This document shows positions 15,663 to 25,426 of a stretch of DNA of 64,000 bases, piece after piece. This stretch comes from Candidatus Phyllobacterium onerii. GTDB taxonomy: Bacteria; Pseudomonadota; Alphaproteobacteria; Rhizobiales; Rhizobiaceae. Location: NCBI RefSeq assembly GCF_028331445.1, contig NZ_JAQMHX010000009.1, forward strand, positions 186,001 through 250,000. The letters are read 5' to 3'. The notes under the pieces were generated by a model, which worked only from the letters and a program-made list of their open reading frames with translations, ran no database searches and was not told where the DNA came from. The position numbers were made by a program, and so were the translations under genes. The first letter of the stretch is position 1; the number at the start of each line of letters is the position of its first letter.

Positions 15663-17108
15663 TTACCGCACCAGGATGTTGCGGAACTGCCAGGGGTCCT
15701 CAAGATCCAGGTTTTCCTTGAACAGGCCCGGCCGGTTCTCCAGGGGAGTCCAGTCGGTATAGTGGCCTTTGAGCGGGCCGAGATAGGGTGTCTGGACTTC
15801 AAGGCAGCGGCGGAAATCCATCTCGTCGGTTTCGACGATACCGGCATCCGGGTTTTCCAGCGCCCAGACCATGCCCGCCATGACCGCCGACGAGACCTGC
15901 AGGCCTGTCGCGTTCTGATAGGGAGCAAGCTTGCGTGCTTCCTCGATCGTCAACTGCGAACCATACCAGTAGGCATTCTTGTCGTGGCCATAGAGCAGCA
16001 CGCCAAGTTCATCCGCGCCGTCGACGATCTCGGATTCGTCGAGCACATGCTGGATCGCCTGAGGCTGGCCTGCTGCACCGAACATCTCATCGAGCGATAG
16101 TGTCGCTACGTTGGCGGGGTGATAGGCGTAGTGGCATGTGAGCCGGTAGGCGGCCTTGCCCTTCTTGTCGAACACCGTGAAGAAATCCGCGATCGAGATT
16201 GCCTCATTGTGCGTGACCAGCAGGCCGAACTGTGCACCCTCGGTCGGGCACCATGTGCGGATGCGGGTATCGGCGCCGGGCTGCTCGAGAAAGATCGCGG
16301 CCTTGTTGCCCCTCTTCTGCTTGCGGGCATTTTTCGGCATCCACTTTTCGTGGGTGCCCCAGCCGAGTTCGGCCGGCTGCAGGCCTTCTGAAATGAAACC
16401 TTCGACAGACCACGTGTTCCAGAAGGCGCCAAAAGGCTTCGGCTCGCCGGCGCGCTGCGTATCGCGCTCGGCAATATGGATGCCCTTGACGCCGACCTTG
16501 TCCATCAGGCGCGCCCAGCTCTCGCGATCCGTGCGGGCGGGCTCTTTGTGGTCGACGTTCAGGTCTCTGGCAAGGTCAAGTACAGCCTGCTTGACGAACC
16601 AAGAGACCATGCCGGGGTTGGCGCCGCAGCACGAAACCGCAGTCGGACCGCCTGGATGCTTCTTCTTCTCGGCGAGCAGAGTCTGGCGCAGGGCGTAATT
16701 GGTGCGGTCGGCATTATCGAGGTCGTTGGCATAATAGAAGCCCGGCCAAGGTTCAATGACCGTATCGATATAGAGCGCGCCGACTTTGCGGCACAGGCGT
16801 AGAATATCGACCGAGGAGGTATCGACGGAAAGATTGACGCAGAAGCCTTGTCCGCCGCCTTCGGTGAGAAGCGGCTTGAGCAGCGTCTTGTAATTTTCTT
16901 TTGTGACGGCTTCCTGAATGAAGCGGATGCCGCGCTCGTCGAGCAGTTTCTTGTTGGCATCGCTGGGATCGATAACGATCAGGCGGGATTTATCGTATTT
17001 GAAGTGGCGTTCGATGAGGGGCAGGGTACCCCGTCCGATGGACCCGAAACCAATCATCACGATCGGACCGGTAATTTCTCCATGTACAGGCCATTGAGCC
17101 TTCGCCAT
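15663..17108 (-). CDS. hss: homospermidine synthase
   Basis: A 481-residue enzyme that makes sym-homospermidine from putrescine (and spermidine) using NAD as a prosthetic group. The nucleotide-binding motif GFGSIGRGTLPL is near residue 18. Other conserved stretches are TVIEPWPGFYY, SCCGANPGMVSWF and TCHYAYHPANVATLSLDEM. Homospermidine is the main polyamine of many Hyphomicrobiales. The ATG at 17108 (MAKAQWPVHGEITGP) is preferred over the longer frame to 17204 because family members begin here and AGGAGC lies upstream. It is monocistronic, with its own terminator. Confidence 0.96.
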   Translation of the reverse strand: MAKAQWPVHGEITGPIVMIGFGSIGRGTLPLIERHFKYDKSRLIVIDPSDANKKLLDERGIRFIQEAVTKENYKTLLKPLLTEGGGQGFCVNLSVDTSSVDILRLCRKVGALYIDTVIEPWPGFYYANDLDNADRTNYALRQTLLAEKKKHPGGPTAVSCCGANPGMVSWFVKQAVLDLARDLNVDHKEPARTDRESWARLMDKVGVKGIHIAERDTQRAGEPKPFGAFWNTWSVEGFISEGLQPAELGWGTHEKWMPKNARKQKRGNKAAIFLEQPGADTRIRTWCPTEGAQFGLLVTHNEAISIADFFTVFDKKGKAAYRLTCHYAYHPANVATLSLDEMFGAAGQPQAIQHVLDESEIVDGADELGVLLYGHDKNAYWYGSQLTIEEARKLAPYQNATGLQVSSAVMAGMVWALENPDAGIVETDEMDFRRCLEVQTPYLGPLKGHYTDWTPLENRPGLFKENLDLEDPWQFRNILVR

Positions 17109-17259
17109 TTGTTTGTTGCTCCTAATTTTGATCTCCATCAATGAGGGCGGCGGACTAAAATCCGCTTCAAAGAAACCATAGAGCATAGACATGACAAAGA
17201 GCAAACAACCAGTTGCTCTTTTATGGTGAAATTCCGAACTACTGTTAATTAAAACGCGG

Positions 17260-18162
17260 CTATAGCCGTTTCAGTGCGTCGATAAGCCGGTCGCGGATTG
17301 TCATAATACCTTTGTAGTGCAGTTGCGCAGGATTTAGCGCTTCGAGCTGGCGCGCAAAAGCTTCCGCTAAATTACGGCATTCGGGGTGTTTCTTGAGGGC
17401 ACTTATAGGATCGAGATAAATGCGGATGGTGAAAAGAATATCGCCGGAGAGAGGTAATTTGCGCAGCGTCTGCCGCTCGACGCGAACATAGCTTTGGGCT
17501 GCAATATCCTCGTCGGTGTAGCGCGCGCCCTTCTGGTGACTGGCGAGCGGATGATAGAGATTGCCGTCGGGCTGCAGCGACCAATTCATCCGCTGAACCG
17601 AGCGATCCGGGCGCAGATTGTCGAACATGCGGGTGATCAGCCCGGCATTGCGGGTGCCTGCGCCAAAATCGGGCACGGGGGCGTGGATATCATCCATCGA
17701 GCGGCCGAACTTTTCCAGAAGCGTCCAGGAGGACGGAAACGATAACGACGCGGCGGCGAGATGCCAGCCCCGGGTCTCGTCTTTGCGCATCAACACAAGG
17801 TCTTCCTGAACCAGGCTGGCGGCGCGATGCAGGGTGGGGATACCGGTTTCGCCGAGCGATATGGGTTTGTTCCATCCCGCAATTTTGACGTTCCCGCCGT
17901 CGCTGGAATAGATATCAGGATAGTGCTCGACGAGATGGGTGCTGAGAAGTTCCAGCACTTCCTTCTGGGCAGCTTCTGTTCCGGGCTCCTCGACAAAAAT
18001 CCTGTCGCCGTAGAGTGCAAAAAGCCGTTCTTTCTCAGCGAGATAGGCGAGAAGATTGCTGTCGATCTCGATCCAGTCTTTCAGGTCGAGCTGCTGCAAC
18101 CCTATGGTGAAGGGTTGCGCCGAGCCATCATAGGGCGTGTGCACGGGGGCGGGAGTCGTCAT
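17260..18162 (-). CDS. DUF3445 heme-dependent oxidative N-demethylase-like protein
   Basis: A 300-residue member of DUF3445, whose founding activity is HdmA, a heme-dependent oxidative N-demethylase subunit. Recognisable stretches are RGWHLAAASLSFPSSWTLLEK and IHAPVPDF, with MNWSLQPDG and RVERQTLRKLP further on. The start overlaps the PepF stop by one base (TAATG), so translation is coupled. Whether it binds heme or demethylates anything here is not shown. Confidence 0.86.
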   Translation of the reverse strand: MTTPAPVHTPYDGSAQPFTIGLQQLDLKDWIEIDSNLLAYLAEKERLFALYGDRIFVEEPGTEAAQKEVLELLSTHLVEHYPDIYSSDGGNVKIAGWNKPISLGETGIPTLHRAASLVQEDLVLMRKDETRGWHLAAASLSFPSSWTLLEKFGRSMDDIHAPVPDFGAGTRNAGLITRMFDNLRPDRSVQRMNWSLQPDGNLYHPLASHQKGARYTDEDIAAQSYVRVERQTLRKLPLSGDILFTIRIYLDPISALKKHPECRNLAEAFARQLEALNPAQLHYKGIMTIRDRLIDALKRL

Positions 18163-20039
18163 TATGCGGCGTCCATCGCCTCCAGCTCGTCGATGATCCC
18201 CTCGATAACGGAAAGGCCCTTTTGCCAGAAGGCGGGGTCCGTCGCATCGAGGCCGAAGGGCGCAAGCAATTCAGAATGATGCTTGGTGCCGCCGGCCTTC
18301 AACATGTCGAAATACTTCTCCTGGAATCCCGCTTCGGCATTCTGATAGACCGCATAGAGCGAGTTCACCAGGCAATCGCCAAAGGCATAGGCGTAGACAT
18401 AGAATGGCGAGTGGACGAAATGCGGGATATAGGTCCAGAAGGTTTCGTAGCCTGGACCGAAATGCACCGCTGGTCCGAGGCTTTCCTTCTGCACATCCAG
18501 CCAGATCTCGCCGATACGGTCCGAGGTGAGTTCACCGTTGTTGCGCTCGGCGTGAACCCGGCGCTCGAACTGGTAGAATGCGATCTGCCGTACGACCGTG
18601 TTGATCATGTCTTCGGCCTTTTGCGCCAGCATGGCCTTGCGCTCGCGCTTGTCGCGGGTCTTTTCGAGCAGAGATTGGAAGGTGAGCATTTCGCCGAAGA
18701 CGGAAGCAGTTTCAGCGAGGGTCAATGGCGTCGAGGCCATGAGCGCGCCCTGATCGCCGGCAAGCACCTGATGCACGCCGTGGCCAAGTTCGTGCGCGAG
18801 GGTCATCACATCGCGCGGCTTGCCCATGTAGTTCAGAAGCACATAGGGATGCACCGAGGGAACGGTCGGATGGGCGAAGGCGCCGGGCGATTTGCCGGGG
18901 CGGGTCGGCGCGTCGATCCAGTTTTTGTCGAAGAACGCCTTGGCGATTTCGGCCATTTCCGGCGCAAAGCCATTATAGGCGGAAAGCACGGTTTCGCGCG
19001 CGTCCGTCCATGAAATGATCGCCTGCGGCGTTTCGGGCAGGGGAGCATTGCGGTCCCAGTTGTTCAGGTATTCAAGGCCAAGCCATTTGGCCTTGAGCGC
19101 ATAATATCGATGCGACAAGCGCGGATAGGCGGCCTGCACGGCTTCGGAAAGTGCGTCGACCACCTCGCGCTCGACGCGGTTGGCCAAGTGGCGGCTATCA
19201 GCGATGTCCTCAAAGCCACGCCAGCGATCGGAGATTTCCTTGTCCTTGGCCAGCGTATTGGTGATGAGCGTGAAAACGCGCAGGTTTTCCCTGAAGGTCT
19301 TGGCCAGTGCTTCAAAACCGGCTTTACGCTGGGATGCATCGGCATCCTGCAAGAGGTTCAAAGTCGGCTCGAGCGCCAGTTCCTCGCCATTCACTTCAAA
19401 GCGCAGCGCCGTCATGGTTTCGTCAAACAGACGGTTCCAGGCGCCACGTCCGGTAATCGACTTTTCGTGGAAAAGCTGCTCGATCTTGTCGTCGAGCTGG
19501 TAGGGCTTGTCCTTGCGCAGGTCCACCAGCCATGGGCGATAGTGGGCGATGGTCGGGTTTTCGGCCATGGCTTTTTCAATGATCGCATCATCGATGCGGT
19601 TGAGTTCGAGGCTGTAGAAGATCAGATGCGTGCTCGCATCGGTCATCTTCTGCTGGATATCGCCGTAAAGCTTGGCGCGCTTGGGATCGGACGTGTCGCC
19701 GGCATAGACCAGCCCGGCGAAGGAGACGATCTTGCCGATCAGTTCCTCGAGCGCTTCGAATTCCCGGATAGATTGAGCAAACTCTCCGCCCTTCGGTTTG
19801 GCCGCCTCGGAGGCGAGATTACCCTTCCAGCGCAGCTCGAATTTGGCGGCGAGTTCGTCGGCCTTTTTGAGATCGGCCTTGAGCTCGCTGCTTTCCGTGG
19901 ATGGATAGAGATCGGCAAGGTTCCATTCAGGCAGCAGGCCGAGCGCAGCCTGATCGGCTTTCACGGCAGCAGTGCTGCCCGATTTGGAGGGAGCCGTGAC
20001 CACGGTATCAAGCGAGTATTTATTGATTTTTGAACGCAT
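18162..20039 (-). CDS. pepF: M3 family oligoendopeptidase F
   Basis: A 625-residue zinc oligopeptidase. The metal site is HELGHGVHQ, with the downstream family region ETASVFGEMLTF supplying the third ligand. It degrades short cytoplasmic peptides. Length and domain plan match the pepF/M3B clade. The start ATG at 20039 is followed by MRSKINKYSL. The stop overlaps the DUF3445 start, making a two-gene unit. Confidence 0.94.
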   Translation of the reverse strand: MRSKINKYSLDTVVTAPSKSGSTAAVKADQAALGLLPEWNLADLYPSTESSELKADLKKADELAAKFELRWKGNLASEAAKPKGGEFAQSIREFEALEELIGKIVSFAGLVYAGDTSDPKRAKLYGDIQQKMTDASTHLIFYSLELNRIDDAIIEKAMAENPTIAHYRPWLVDLRKDKPYQLDDKIEQLFHEKSITGRGAWNRLFDETMTALRFEVNGEELALEPTLNLLQDADASQRKAGFEALAKTFRENLRVFTLITNTLAKDKEISDRWRGFEDIADSRHLANRVEREVVDALSEAVQAAYPRLSHRYYALKAKWLGLEYLNNWDRNAPLPETPQAIISWTDARETVLSAYNGFAPEMAEIAKAFFDKNWIDAPTRPGKSPGAFAHPTVPSVHPYVLLNYMGKPRDVMTLAHELGHGVHQVLAGDQGALMASTPLTLAETASVFGEMLTFQSLLEKTRDKRERKAMLAQKAEDMINTVVRQIAFYQFERRVHAERNNGELTSDRIGEIWLDVQKESLGPAVHFGPGYETFWTYIPHFVHSPFYVYAYAFGDCLVNSLYAVYQNAEAGFQEKYFDMLKAGGTKHHSELLAPFGLDATDPAFWQKGLSVIEGIIDELEAMDAA

Positions 20040-20379
20040 TTTGGCACCAGAATATTGAAGTTTGGAGGGCGAATCAGAGGCCCTCGATAAAGGAGCTAAA
20101 CCTTAAGAGTCGGTTGGCAATTGATCCAGTTCCGTCTTGCTTGTCCCACTTTGTAGTAACTTTTAGACTTTTGAGGGGTGGATTCATTTGAAAAAAAGCC
20201 TTAATCCTGCTGTTAACAACCCGTTGACCATGTCACAAAACACTGGATTCGATATGCGTTTTCGCCATGCTCTCAACGTATTTGTTCTTCAGTAAAGCGA
20301 CCATTAACCATTAAATCGGACAATCCAGCTATTCGGGGGTTGGAAAAGACGGTCAAGGTTGGGGACGAAATTGTCAAAC
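20040..20379. other. intergenic region with no assigned function
   Basis: This 340-base divergent spacer separates pepF (minus) from the DUF882 gene (plus). It is AT-richer than its surroundings and contains TTAA-type words, including a TTAA pair 8 bases apart near 20.2 kb. No convincing promoter, RNA or gene was recognised. Promoters for both flanking genes should lie here. Confidence 0.5.
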
Positions 20380-22323
20380 ATGATTCATGCACAGAACAAC
20401 AGATCGTGGGCGAGTTCTATTGTGCGCGCCGGCTGGTTTGTGTTCCTCATGGTCTTTGTGCCGATGTTGTTCGCATCCGCACAGGCTTCCGCCGAGACGA
20501 GGACTCTCAGGCTTTATTTCATCCATACCAAGGAGCGTGCCGAGATCACGTTCAAGAGAAATGGCCGATACCAGCAGGATGGTCTGAACAAACTCAACAA
20601 GTTCCTGCGTGACTGGCGCCGCAACGAGCCGACGAAGATGGACCCCCGCCTCTTCGATCTGGTCTGGCAGATTTATCAGAACGTCGGCGGCAGGGACTAC
20701 ATCAATGTGGTATCTGCCTATCGCTCTCCCGCCACGAATTCCATGCTGCGCTCCCGTTCGCGCGGTGTGGCGAAAACAAGCCAGCACATGCTGGGCAAGG
20801 CCATGGATTGGTATCTGCCGGGTGTGAAGCTTTCCACACTTCGCGTCACGGCGATGAAATTCCAGGCTGGCGGCGTTGGCTACTATCCGACCTCCGGCTC
20901 TCCTTTCGTCCATACGGACGTCGGCAATGTCCGTCACTGGCCACGCATGAGCCGCAGGGAACTGCTGGCCGTATTCCCGGACGGCAAGACCATGCATATT
21001 CCTTCCGATGGCAAGCCATTACCCGGCTATGACCAGGCGGTCGCTGCCTACGAATCCCGCAAGCGCAGTGGTGGCAGCGCAATTCAGGTCGCGAGTGCTT
21101 CCGGTTCGAGCCGCAGTGGCAAGACACTGTTTGGCATGATCTTTGGCGGCGGCGCTGATGAAGAAGAGGATTCCAGCGAGAGCACAACTGCTGTCGCTAG
21201 TGCTTCCAAGCCTTCGAAGACGCTTTCGACCAAGCCAGCCGCGATAGCCGAAGACGCGGATGGAGGAGAGACCGCTGCACCGGCCGCGCCGGCTGTCGCT
21301 ACACGTGCCCAGCCTCAACCCGAAGAGCAGCAGATCGCTCCGGACCTGCCAGTGCGCGGTGCACCTGCGCCTTTGACCGCGCCGCGACCTGACGCGCCGC
21401 TTGCGACATCGCCGGAAGACAACCGGGCCTTGGCCTTTGCGGTTCCCGTACCGCTGCGTCGTCCTGACTATTCGCCGACGCCGGCACCAGAAGAACCTTC
21501 AACGCTCAATGCGCTCGCTGAAGATCAATCGACTGTGATCGCCGCCTTGCCGATGCCGCGGCCGGAGCCGCAGGATAGCGCCAGTGCTATTCGTGAGATG
21601 ATCGCGGCCAATCCTAACAATGCGAGCGCCGATACGGCGCAGCCCGAAATGGCCAATGCGCTCGTTCCGGTACCTTTCGACAAGCCCAAGCGCAATGACA
21701 TGATGGTTGCATCGCTCGTGCCCGACCAGCGTCCCGCCACCGAAGCAATTCAGGCAACTGCGGCCGCCGAAGAGGTTATTCCAGCGCCGGATGATGATCT
21801 GCAGGCGATTATCAAGCAGGCCGACGGCGAACATGGAAATGTTATTTCCGCTTCGCAGCCGACGCCAGAGATGCCGACATTGCCGGGAACAACTGGTGGG
21901 CGTGTGAAACCGGCTGCACAGCAGAATACGCAGATGGCGTCGATTGAAACGCAGCCATCGCTACGCCGGACCATGCTCGACGCTCAGGCCTCTGGCGACC
22001 CGGTTGCCGCGCTTAATAATGGCGTCATCACGACGGCCAAGGGCGCCAAGCCGCGCAAGCAGGCCGCACAGGGCCAGGCTCCGAAAGCGATCCAGGTCTC
22101 CTCGGAGGTTCCGGACCGCGCTCTTTCGACCGAGCAGGTCGCGGAGACAGCGCCTGCAGTGACACCGGCAGTCCTGCGCAATGCAGAAATGCGAACGGCT
22201 CCGACGACGGTCTATACCGCCGGGTTCCAGCAGAGCCTGCCGGTCGCCAACGCCAACAAGTTCACCGGCAAGGCGGTTACATTCCTGCAGATCGCCAAGT
22301 TCAATCCGACGCACGGATCGTAA
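20380..22323 (+). CDS. exported DUF882 (peptidase M15-like) protein with long low-complexity tail
   Basis: A 647-residue protein with an N-terminal signal/anchor helix ending near ASAQASA. The DUF882 domain (about residues 40-190) has the M15-type zinc pattern: SQHMLGKAMDW and FVHTDVGNVRHW. Family members are periplasmic cell-wall peptidases related to YcbK. The remaining 450 residues are Ala/Pro-rich and probably disordered, which is unusual for the short E. coli form but common in Hyphomicrobiales. ATG at 20380 is used; a TTG at 20371 with GGGGA five bases upstream is an equally good start. Confidence 0.85.
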   Translation: MIHAQNNRSWASSIVRAGWFVFLMVFVPMLFASAQASAETRTLRLYFIHTKERAEITFKRNGRYQQDGLNKLNKFLRDWRRNEPTKMDPRLFDLVWQIYQNVGGRDYINVVSAYRSPATNSMLRSRSRGVAKTSQHMLGKAMDWYLPGVKLSTLRVTAMKFQAGGVGYYPTSGSPFVHTDVGNVRHWPRMSRRELLAVFPDGKTMHIPSDGKPLPGYDQAVAAYESRKRSGGSAIQVASASGSSRSGKTLFGMIFGGGADEEEDSSESTTAVASASKPSKTLSTKPAAIAEDADGGETAAPAAPAVATRAQPQPEEQQIAPDLPVRGAPAPLTAPRPDAPLATSPEDNRALAFAVPVPLRRPDYSPTPAPEEPSTLNALAEDQSTVIAALPMPRPEPQDSASAIREMIAANPNNASADTAQPEMANALVPVPFDKPKRNDMMVASLVPDQRPATEAIQATAAAEEVIPAPDDDLQAIIKQADGEHGNVISASQPTPEMPTLPGTTGGRVKPAAQQNTQMASIETQPSLRRTMLDAQASGDPVAALNNGVITTAKGAKPRKQAAQGQAPKAIQVSSEVPDRALSTEQVAETAPAVTPAVLRNAEMRTAPTTVYTAGFQQSLPVANANKFTGKAVTFLQIAKFNPTHGS

Positions 22324-22338
22324 CGGCGGCAAGAAAAA

Positions 22339-22504
22339 CCCCTCCCTGCTGCTACGCAGCCTCCCTCCCCACAAGGGGGAGGGTAAGACCGTCGCGCCTG
22401 TCGTTACGCTAAAGTCCTATATTCCGGCGTTTGAAAATACTGCAGAATTGAGCGCCTTACCCTCCCCCTTGTGGGGAGGGACGGAGCGAAGCGACAGGGA
22501 GGGG
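22339..22504. repeat. palindromic rhizobial repeat, about 49-base arms
   Basis: The arm at 22339-22387 and the reverse complement of 22456-22504 are alike along nearly the whole length. Both contain CCCTCCCCACAAGGGGGAGG. They are separated by 68 bases. Such GC-rich CTCCC/GGGAG palindromes are abundant in genomes of this order. It lies between the DUF882 gene and a broken DUF559 gene. Confidence 0.7.
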
Positions 22505-22509
22505 CCCTT

Positions 22510-22889
22510 CTGCCACATAGCAACATTCGGGCAAAAACTAGAATTCGCGCCAAGACGCTCCGCCGCGAGCTGACCAAGGCGGAACGGCGAATGTGGGACA
22601 TACTGCGGTGTTTCCGTGGTCGCGGGGCCCGATTTCGCCGCGAGACACCGATCGGGCCATATATCGCTGATTTTGCCTGACTATCAGCACGCATCATCAT
22701 TGAGGTGGACGGCGATACGCATGCAACCGCCAGTGGTATCCGGCACGATCAGGACCGTGATACATTTTTGCGCGGTCAGGCTTCCACGTAATTCGCTTCG
22801 ATAACAGCGATATCATTTTTTCTGAAGAGGCAGTTTACCTCGAAATTGGGGCAGCGCTGCAAACACGCCTCATCCCGGCACTCTCATAA
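22510..22889 (+). pseudogene. broken DUF559 (endonuclease-like) gene
   Basis: The frame shows the DUF559 pattern LRRELTKAERRMW, then FRRETPIGPYIADF. It is interrupted by TGA at 22678. It continues with IIIEVDGDTHA and RHDQDRDTFLRGQ in the same frame, hits TAA at 22789, and then resumes in another frame as HVIRFDNSDIIFSEEAVYLE up to a TAA at 22887. One nonsense change and one frameshift are therefore needed. DUF559 proteins resemble Vsr-type nucleases and are often mobile or repeat-associated. The 5' end merges into the repeat. Confidence 0.8.
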
Positions 22890-22895
22890 CCGGCG

Positions 22896-23534
22896 TCAGC
22901 CCGCGAGCTTCACTGCCTCAGCCGCGAGCTGCGTGATCTCGTCCCACTTTCCGGCCTTTACCAGCTCTTCCGGGGCAACCCATGATCCGCCCACGCAAAC
23001 GACGTTCGGCAGGTTGAGATAGGTTTTGGCGTTGGCGATGCTGACGCCTCCGGTCGGGCAGAACAGCGTGCCGGCCAGCGGCGACGACAAGGATTTCAGG
23101 AAAGCTGCGCCGCCGGCCTGTTCGGCGGGGAAAAACTTCAGCATCGTGTAGCCTTCTTCGCGCAAGGACATGATCTCGCCCGGCGTGATGGCGCCTGGCA
23201 GCAGCGGTACCTTGCTGTCGCGCGCGGCTTCGATGAGCTGCGGTGTCGCTCCGGGGCTGACGATGAAACGGGAGCCTGCGTTGACAGCCTCGTCATACTG
23301 ACGGGCATTGAGAATGGTTCCGGCGCCGACGATGGCCTCCGGCACTTCATTGGCGACGGCACGGATGGCATCGAGAGCTGCAGCAGTGCGCAGCGTGATC
23401 TCGATTGCCGGCAAGCCGCCCTTGGCAAGCGCCCGCGCCAACGGAACGGCATCGGCGAGATTCTGGATGAGAATGACCGGAATAACCGGCTGGCCCTTGA
23501 GGACGGGTAAGAGCAGATCGGTCTTCTGGGTCAT
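22896..23534 (-). CDS. eda: KHG/KDPG aldolase
   Basis: A 212-residue class I aldolase that splits 2-keto-3-deoxy-6-phosphogluconate into pyruvate and glyceraldehyde-3-phosphate in the Entner-Doudoroff pathway. Family marks are PAIEITLRT, VGAGTILN, FIVSPGATPQL, the Schiff-base region MLKFFPAEQAGG and FCPTGGVS. GGAGAATTGAG precedes the ATG at 23534. No edd or zwf neighbour is present in the window. Confidence 0.94.
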   Translation of the reverse strand: MTQKTDLLLPVLKGQPVIPVILIQNLADAVPLARALAKGGLPAIEITLRTAAALDAIRAVANEVPEAIVGAGTILNARQYDEAVNAGSRFIVSPGATPQLIEAARDSKVPLLPGAITPGEIMSLREEGYTMLKFFPAEQAGGAAFLKSLSSPLAGTLFCPTGGVSIANAKTYLNLPNVVCVGGSWVAPEELVKAGKWDEITQLAAEAVKLAG

Positions 23535-23691
23535 CTCAATTCTCCGCTGACAGGAACTTCAATCGATTTAGTAGTGTGCATCCGGTTTGTCTACCCTGGA
23601 TTTCGTGGATCGGGCACAATGGAGGCGCCACTTACGGTCTCCTCGCAAAACCCTTGAATTTGACGCTCTAGCGCAGTAGTTGGATGCGATC

Positions 23692-24621
23692 ATGACAGAC
23701 CATACCTCAAATATGCCCTTTACGGTGGCAGCGCTCTATCGCTTTGCCCGGCTGGATCACTACCAGTCGCTGCAGGAGCCGCTGGCGAAGCTTTGCTGCG
23801 GGCAGGGGATCAAGGGTACATTGCTTTTGGCCGCAGAGGGTATCAACGGCACTGTCGCCGGAACATCTGCGGCGATCAAGATGCTCGTTGATTTTCTTGA
23901 GTTCGAGCCGGCCATTGCCGGGATGGAGCTGAAATATTCCTACGCGAGCGAGATGCCTTTCAAACGCATGAAGGTGCGGCTGAAAAAGGAAATCGTCACT
24001 ATGGGTGTCGACGACATCGACCCGCTGCAAAGCGTAGGCACCTATGTACCCGCGACAGACTGGAATGCGCTGATCTCCGATCCGGATACGATCGTCATCG
24101 ACACGCGTAACGACTACGAGACGGCGATCGGGACGTTTCAAGGCGCCGTCGATCCGCAGACCAAGACGTTTCGCGAGTTTCCGCAGTGGGTGGAGACCCA
24201 CCGCGAGGAACTGGAAGGCAAGAAGATCGCCATGTTCTGCACTGGCGGTATCCGCTGCGAGAAGGCGACGGCCTATGTCAAAGGCCTCGGCTTCGATGAC
24301 GTGTTTCATCTGAAGGGCGGGATTCTCAGATATCTCGAGGACGTACCAGCGGAGGAAAGCCGCTGGGAGGGCGAATGCTTCGTCTTCGACGAGCGGGTAT
24401 CCGTGGGCCACGGCCTTGTCGAGGGTGAGGCGGAACTTTGCCACGCCTGCCGCAACCCGATTGCGCCGGAGGACAAACTCTCGCCGTTGTTCGAAGAGGG
24501 CGTCTCCTGTCCCAATTGCTACCACGAGCGTACGGACGAAGATCGTGCCCGTTTTGCCGAGCGGCAGAAGCAGGTGCGCTTGGCCAAAGAGCGTGGCGAG
24601 AAGGCTCACATAGGTTCCTGA
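23692..24621 (+). CDS. trhO: tRNA uridine-34 hydroxylase TrhO (rhodanese family)
   Basis: A 309-residue protein of the YceA/TrhO family, which forms 5-hydroxyuridine at tRNA position 34 in an O2-dependent way. The N-terminal acylphosphatase-like domain is followed by a rhodanese domain with active-site Cys in [12 protein letters not shown]. The C-terminal CHACRNP and CPNCYHER motifs form a likely zinc site. ATG at 23692 (MTDHTSNM) is chosen; a TTG at 23680 is in frame upstream. Confidence 0.92.
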   Translation: MTDHTSNMPFTVAALYRFARLDHYQSLQEPLAKLCCGQGIKGTLLLAAEGINGTVAGTSAAIKMLVDFLEFEPAIAGMELKYSYASEMPFKRMKVRLKKEIVTMGVDDIDPLQSVGTYVPATDWNALISDPDTIVIDTRNDYETAIGTFQGAVDPQTKTFREFPQWVETHREELEGKKIAMFCTGGIRCEKATAYVKGLGFDDVFHLKGGILRYLEDVPAEESRWEGECFVFDERVSVGHGLVEGEAELCHACRNPIAPEDKLSPLFEEGVSCPNCYHERTDEDRARFAERQKQVRLAKERGEKAHIGS

Positions 24622-24712
24622 GCGTCTGACAAATTCCTCTGCTGTCATTGCAATGCCATGAACCCGGTCCTAACTAAGCGGAGCCAATTCATGCAGCCAT
24701 GAGGAGAGACGC

Positions 24713-25426
24713 ATGCTTGATCCGAAGAAGATTCTCGATGATTTCCTGGGAAGCAATATTCCCGGAGTTGGAACATCGGTTCGCGACACGGCCGGCAAGG
24801 CGACGCAACTTGCCAAGGACAATCCGCTCGCCACTGGCGCGCTCGCTGCGATTCTTCTCGGTACCGGCACTGGCCGCGAGGTGGCTGGCAGTGCCCTGAA
24901 ACTTGGCGGTCTCGCCGCCGTCGCCGGGCTCGCCTACAAGGCCTATCAGAACTACCAGTCGGGCAAGGCTCCCGCAGAAGCAACGGAAGCTTCGACTGGC
25001 GAGCTTGCGCCGCCGCCGGACGATTCAAGCTTCCGTCCCGAAACCGCGCCACAGGGTGAGCATGAGTTTGCACTGGTGCTGGTACGCGCGATGATCGCAG
25101 CTGCCCGTGCCGATGGCATGGTGGACGAGACCGAAAAGGCGCGCATCATCGAGAAACTGTCACTCTCCGGCATCAACAGCGATACCCAGGCATTCCTGGC
25201 GAATGAGCTGAATTCGCCTGTCGATGTGGACGGACTGGTCGCGGCTGCGGTTACCGATGCGCAGAAGGTCGAGCTCTATACCGCTTCGCGTCTGGCTATC
25301 GATCCGCAAACGCGGGCCGAGCGCGGCTATCTCGACCTGCTTGCAGGGCGCCTGAAACTGCCGGACAATCTCATCGATCATATTGAAGCGACTGTGGCTG
25401 ACGTGAAGGTTACATCGCCCGCCTGA
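24713..25426 (+). CDS. DUF533/TerB-fold protein
   Basis: A 237-residue protein related to E. coli YebE. The N-terminal third is glycine-rich and hydrophobic (ALAAILLGTGTGREVAG, LGGLAAVAGLAYKAYQNY), probably a membrane-associated segment. The C-terminal domain, with ALVLVRAMIAAARADGMVD, has the TerB-like helical fold. GGAGAG precedes the ATG. Function is unknown; YebE is envelope-stress regulated in enterics. Confidence 0.85.
   Translation: MLDPKKILDDFLGSNIPGVGTSVRDTAGKATQLAKDNPLATGALAAILLGTGTGREVAGSALKLGGLAAVAGLAYKAYQNYQSGKAPAEATEASTGELAPPPDDSSFRPETAPQGEHEFALVLVRAMIAAARADGMVDETEKARIIEKLSLSGINSDTQAFLANELNSPVDVDGLVAAAVTDAQKVELYTASRLAIDPQTRAERGYLDLLAGRLKLPDNLIDHIEATVADVKVTSPA

Noticed and set aside
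20190..20230. CtrA-type TTAA-N7-TTAA box upstream of the DUF882 gene
   Set aside because: The two TTAA words are 8 bases apart, not 7, and no second match supports it.
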